Shown here piece by piece: positions 6,382 to 9,182 of a DNA stretch of 9,182 bases. The stretch is from the NCBI GenBank assembly GCA_001557035.1, contig LSKJ01000564.1, forward strand, positions 1-9,182. Reading direction: 5' to 3'. The notes under the pieces are model-generated. The model was not told the DNA's origin and ran no database searches. It was given only the letters and a program-made list of their open reading frames with translations. This DNA is from Rhodospirillaceae bacterium CCH5-H10. Lineage in GTDB: Bacteria; Pseudomonadota; Alphaproteobacteria; Reyranellales; Reyranellaceae. Positions within the stretch are counted from its first letter, which is position 1. Each line of letters opens with the position of its first letter. A program made the translations under genes and the position numbers.

Positions 6382-7137
6382 ATGCTCAAGCTCGAGAATC
6401 TCAAGAAGTCCTTCGGTGGCGTCGCGGCCACCCGCGACGTGACGCTCGACTTCGCAGATGGCTCGCTGAGCGCCATCATCGGCCCGAACGGCGCCGGCAA
6501 GACGACGCTGTTCAACCTGATCACCGGCCGCTTTCCGCCCGACTCCGGGCGCATCCTGCTGGCCGGCGAGAACATCGCGGGCCTGTCGCAGCGCCGAATC
6601 GTGCGGCTGGGCATCGGCCGCGCCTTCCAGGTCGCCAGCCTGTTCCCGACGCTCACCGTGACGGAGGCCCTCGCGGCGGCGGCGCAGGCCCACCAGCACC
6701 GCGAAACCGTGCTCCGGTCGCCCTTTCCGCTGGCAGCAACCACGCGACAGGGCGATGAGATCATGGAACTGCTGGGGCTCACGCGGGTCGCGGGCATCCT
6801 CAGCCGCAATCTCAGCCATGGCGACCAGAAGCTGCTCGATATCGGCCTGGCGCTGGCGCTGGAGCCGAAGGTGCTGTTGCTCGACGAGCCGACCGCCGGC
6901 ATGGGGCCCGAGGAACGCTGGCGGATGATCGAGACGGTCCAGCGTCTGTGGCGCGCCCGTCGCATGACCCTGATCTTCATCGAGCACGACATGGATATCG
7001 TCTTCAAGGTCGCCGAGACCGTTCGGGTCCTGTCCTACGGCGCGGTGCTCGCCGAGGGCACGCCCGACGAGGTTCGCACGAACCCGAAGGTGATCGAGGC
7101 CTACCTCGGCAAGTCGGCGCACGGAGCCGCGGCATGA
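6382..7137 (+). CDS. livG: Branched-chain amino-acid-type ABC transporter ATP-binding protein LivG
   Basis: A 251-residue ABC ATPase, one of two that drive the importer from the cytoplasmic face. It shows Walker A GPNGAGKTT (34-42), Q-loop Gln83 in AFQVASLFP, the signature LSHGDQK (144-150), Walker B VLLLDEP (164-170) with catalytic Glu169, and the switch His202 in EHDMD. The signature has His and Asp in place of the LSGGQ Gly and Gln, as in the LSYGEQ and LSHGD forms common in LivG proteins. The C-terminal NPKVIEAYLG (234-243) is the usual LivG end, followed by a short SAHGAAA tail. The ATG at 6382 was chosen because AGGGA (6369-6373) lies 8 bases upstream and the protein then starts like its homologues; the open frame to 6340 only re-reads the livM tail. 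It overlaps livF by four bases (ATGA). Confidence 0.94.
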   Translation: MLKLENLKKSFGGVAATRDVTLDFADGSLSAIIGPNGAGKTTLFNLITGRFPPDSGRILLAGENIAGLSQRRIVRLGIGRAFQVASLFPTLTVTEALAAAAQAHQHRETVLRSPFPLAATTRQGDEIMELLGLTRVAGILSRNLSHGDQKLLDIGLALALEPKVLLLDEPTAGMGPEERWRMIETVQRLWRARRMTLIFIEHDMDIVFKVAETVRVLSYGAVLAEGTPDEVRTNPKVIEAYLGKSAHGAAA

Positions 7138-7850
7138 GTGCCGCGGAGATCCTGCGCGTCGAGGGTATCGACGTCTTCTACGGCGCCAGCCAGATCCTGT
7201 TCGGTGTCTCGTTCGGGGTGGAGAAGGGCCAGTCGCTCGCGCTGCTCGGCCGCAACGGCGCGGGCAAGAGCACGACGATGAAGTCGATCATCGGCATCGC
7301 GCCGGCCAAGCGCGGCACGGTCACCGTGCGGGGAATGCCGGTGCAGAAATTCACGCCCGATCGCATCGCCCGCGAGGGCATCGGGTTCGTGCCCGAGGAC
7401 CGGCAGATCTTCCCGGAGCATTCCGTCGAGGACAATCTCAAGATCGCGATCAAGCCGGGCATCGGCGGCCGCATCGACTGGACGCTGGAGAAGATCTACG
7501 ACGTCTTCCCGATCCTGGCCTCGATGAAGGGCCGCATGGGCGGCCGCCTGTCCGGCGGCGAGCAGCAGATGCTCACCATCGCGCGCACGCTCATGGGCAA
7601 TCCAGACGTGGTGCTGCTGGACGAGCCCAGCGAGGGGCTGGCGCCGATCATCGTCGAGAAGATCGGCGAACTGATCCAGCGCCTGCGCGACATGGGCACG
7701 ACCCTGATCGTGGCCGAGCAGAACATGCATTTCTGCCTCGATATCGCCAGCCACGTCGCGGTGATCGACAAGGGTCATATCGTCTTCCGCGGCTCGATCG
7801 ACGAACTGCGTGCCAACGACGACGTGAAGAAGCGCTACCTGGCCGTCTGA
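7134..7850 (+). CDS. livF: Branched-chain amino-acid-type ABC transporter ATP-binding protein LivF
   Basis: A 238-residue ABC ATPase, the second nucleotide-binding subunit of the importer. Motifs: Walker A GRNGAGKST (39-47), the LivF-type GFVPEDRQIFPEHSVEDNL region (84-102) with Pro-Glu at the Q-loop, signature LSGGEQQ (139-145), and Walker B VVLLDEPSEGLAP (159-171) with Glu164. At the switch position the sequence is AEQN (194-197), with Gln196 in place of His; the EQN form is usual in LivF, so the complex may have asymmetric ATP sites. The start codon overlaps the livG stop as ATGA, and CGGAG (7122-7126) lies 7 bases upstream, so translation is probably coupled. It is the last gene of the operon. 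Its last 16 bases overlap the 3' end of the opposing kinase gene, leaving no space for a separate terminator. Confidence 0.94.
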   Translation: MSAAEILRVEGIDVFYGASQILFGVSFGVEKGQSLALLGRNGAGKSTTMKSIIGIAPAKRGTVTVRGMPVQKFTPDRIAREGIGFVPEDRQIFPEHSVEDNLKIAIKPGIGGRIDWTLEKIYDVFPILASMKGRMGGRLSGGEQQMLTIARTLMGNPDVVLLDEPSEGLAPIIVEKIGELIQRLRDMGTTLIVAEQNMHFCLDIASHVAVIDKGHIVFRGSIDELRANDDVKKRYLAV

Positions 7851-9182
7851 AGCACGACGCGGAGCCCGGGCTTCGCGTCTTCCAGCCGGATCGTGAGCCC
7901 ATGCAGGCCGGCGATCGCCTTGACCATGGCGAGGCCGAGGCCGCTACCGGAGGTCGATCGGCTGCGGTCGAGCCGATAGAAACGGTCGAACACCTTGTCG
8001 TGCTCGGAAGCGGGGATGCCGGGGCCATTGTCGGCCACCTCGATCTCGAAAGTTTCACCCTGCCGTTTCAGGCCGAGCCGGACCTTCGTGCCCTCGGGCG
8101 TATGGCGCAGTGCGTTCTCCAGGAGATTCGAGACGAGCTGGGCGATCAGCTGCCGGTCCCCGGTCAGGGTCGCGCCGGGCTCGACCTGCACGTCGAGGGC
8201 GCGGTCGGAATCCTCGGCCACCGGTTCGTAGGTCTCGCCCAGGCTGTTCAGCAGCGCGGAGACGTCGAACGGGGCGAACGCGCTCTTCTGCGCGCCGGCC
8301 TCGACCTGGGCGATGCGCAGCAGGGCCGAGAAGGTCTCCAGCAGCGCGTCGGCCTCCTCGATGGCGGCATCCGTGGCGGCGCTGTAGTCCGCCGTCGTGG
8401 TGGCCCGCTCGCGGGCGTCCTCGAGCTGCTGGCGCAGCCGGCCGAGCGGCGTGCGCAGGTCGTGGGCGATGTCGCTCGACACCTGGCGCAGGCCGTCCAT
8501 GAGCTGCTGGATGCGCGCCAGCATGGCGTTCAGGCTGGCCACGAGCTGATCGATCTCGTCGTGGGTGCCTCGCTCGGGAATGCGGGCGGAAAGATCGCCT
8601 TCCATGATCGCGCGGCTGGTGCGCGTGATCGTGTCGATGCGCCGGAGAAAATTGCTGCCGAGCAGCGCGCCGCCGGCGATGGCGAGCAGCAGGGTGAGTC
8701 CGCCGGACCAGGCGAAGGCGCGGATGATGGCGCGCTGCATGTCGACCAGGCGATTGGCGTCCTGCGCCACCAGCAGGAACGATCCGTCGGGCAGCGTCAG
8801 GCCGAAGCCGGTGAGCTTTGGCCGCTCGCCGGCGCGCTCGGGATCCAGCGGCTCCGGCTGCTCACCCTGGGGCTCGAAATCGACCGCGCCGTTGACCGGC
8901 GGCATGCCCGGCAGGTTGCCCACGACGACGCGGCGGTTGGGCGCCTGAAGCAGGTAGAAGATCGGGCCCTTGGTGCGGAAGTTGATGCGCCGCGTGATCT
9001 GCTCGGCGAGGCCGGCGAGTCCTGTGCGCCTGTGCACTTCGGCGAGCTGGTAGGCCTCGGAGCGCAGCACCGCGGCCATGTCGTTCTGCATGGCCGCCGT
9101 CGCCGTCCAGTACACGGAGACGAAGAGCACACCGGCGGAGAGGATGAACAGGACCGCGTAGAGCAGCGGCAGGCGAAAGCTC
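7835..9182 (-). CDS. HAMP-domain sensor histidine kinase (N-terminus cut by window edge)
   Basis: An inner-membrane two-component sensor kinase whose 5' end lies beyond the right edge. The frame stays open to 9181, and the added residues (SFRLPLLYAVLFILSAGV) form the start of TM1, so the GTG at 9130 is not the true start. Counting from that GTG: TM1 ends near residue 10; a periplasmic sensor region of about 120 residues follows; TM2 is 137-158; HAMP is about 159-212; the HisKA H-box is SSDIAHDLRTPLGRL (218-232) with phospho-acceptor His223; the N-box is NLLENALRH (335-343), the G1 box ADNGPGIP (366-373), the F-box FDRFYRLDRS (381-390), and the G2 box GSGLGL (395-400). All ATP-binding motifs are intact. 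No response regulator is in the window; it would be expected upstream of the kinase, outside. The signal is unknown. The gene faces the importer operon tail to tail, so control of that operon is possible but not shown. Confidence 0.92.
   Translation of the reverse strand, partial: SFRLPLLYAVLFILSAGVLFVSVYWTATAAMQNDMAAVLRSEAYQLAEVHRRTGLAGLAEQITRRINFRTKGPIFYLLQAPNRRVVVGNLPGMPPVNGAVDFEPQGEQPEPLDPERAGERPKLTGFGLTLPDGSFLLVAQDANRLVDMQRAIIRAFAWSGGLTLLLAIAGGALLGSNFLRRIDTITRTSRAIMEGDLSARIPERGTHDEIDQLVASLNAMLARIQQLMDGLRQVSSDIAHDLRTPLGRLRQQLEDARERATTTADYSAATDAAIEEADALLETFSALLRIAQVEAGAQKSAFAPFDVSALLNSLGETYEPVAEDSDRALDVQVEPGATLTGDRQLIAQLVSNLLENALRHTPEGTKVRLGLKRQGETFEIEVADNGPGIPASEHDKVFDRFYRLDRSRSTSGSGLGLAMVKAIAGLHGLTIRLEDAKPGLRVVLQTAR

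Noticed and set aside
5451..7007. 518-codon open frame on the minus strand across livM and livG
   Set aside because: It lies opposite two clear ABC-transporter genes, is rich in Arg, His and Gln, and shows no domain. High third-position GC in the real genes opens long antisense frames.
9128..9130. GTG as start of the sensor kinase
   Set aside because: The frame stays open to the window edge and encodes the missing half of the first transmembrane helix, so the real start is outside.

Overview
The window is high-GC and comes from a bacterial chromosome. Gene content and protein style suggest an alphaproteobacterium of the Rhizobiales/Rhodospirillales kind: a branched-chain amino-acid-type ABC operon with a Tat-exported binding protein, a tripartite tricarboxylate transporter remnant at the edge, and a HAMP histidine kinase with an HDLRTP H-box. 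The taxonomic call is inference. The window is almost entirely coding. No gap exceeds about 105 bases, and there are no RNA genes, insertion sequences, CRISPR arrays or phage genes.

Layout. Positions 2-184 hold the last 60 codons of a TctA-type permease (+). Next comes a beta-propeller lactonase (189-1253, -), divergent across a 38-base gap from a CBR1-like short-chain dehydrogenase/reductase (SDR; 1292-2140, +). A 10-TM EamA/DMT-family transporter (2142-3056, -) follows. It diverges, across a 105-base regulatory gap, from a complete five-gene high-affinity ABC importer (3162-7850, +) in the classical order binding protein, livH, livM, livG, livF. A HAMP/HisKA sensor kinase (7835 to beyond the right edge, -) faces the operon tail to tail.

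How the genes work together. The five importer genes should make one complex. A Tat-exported periplasmic binding protein delivers ligand to the LivH/LivM channel, which is powered by LivG/LivF. Close spacing, a Shine-Dalgarno sequence overlapping the livH stop, and an ATGA overlap between livG and livF indicate one mRNA, probably from the TTGACC-18-TAGGAT promoter upstream of the binding protein. The ligand cannot be assigned from sequence; this family carries branched-chain amino acids, amides, urea or aromatic acids. The flanking lactonase, SDR and DMT exporter look like independent transcription units. No local transcription factor for the importer is visible.

Most notable points: (1) the SDR has Asn where the catalytic Tyr of the YxxxK motif belongs; (2) the lactonase has no Shine-Dalgarno but a well-placed promoter whose start point falls on its ATG, suggesting a leaderless mRNA, with a perfect 10-base palindrome in the spacer; (3) all three convergent gene pairs are packed end to end (4-base gap, 1-base gap, 16-base overlap), leaving no room for conventional terminators. 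I see no convincing evidence of a wholly new multi-gene system here.
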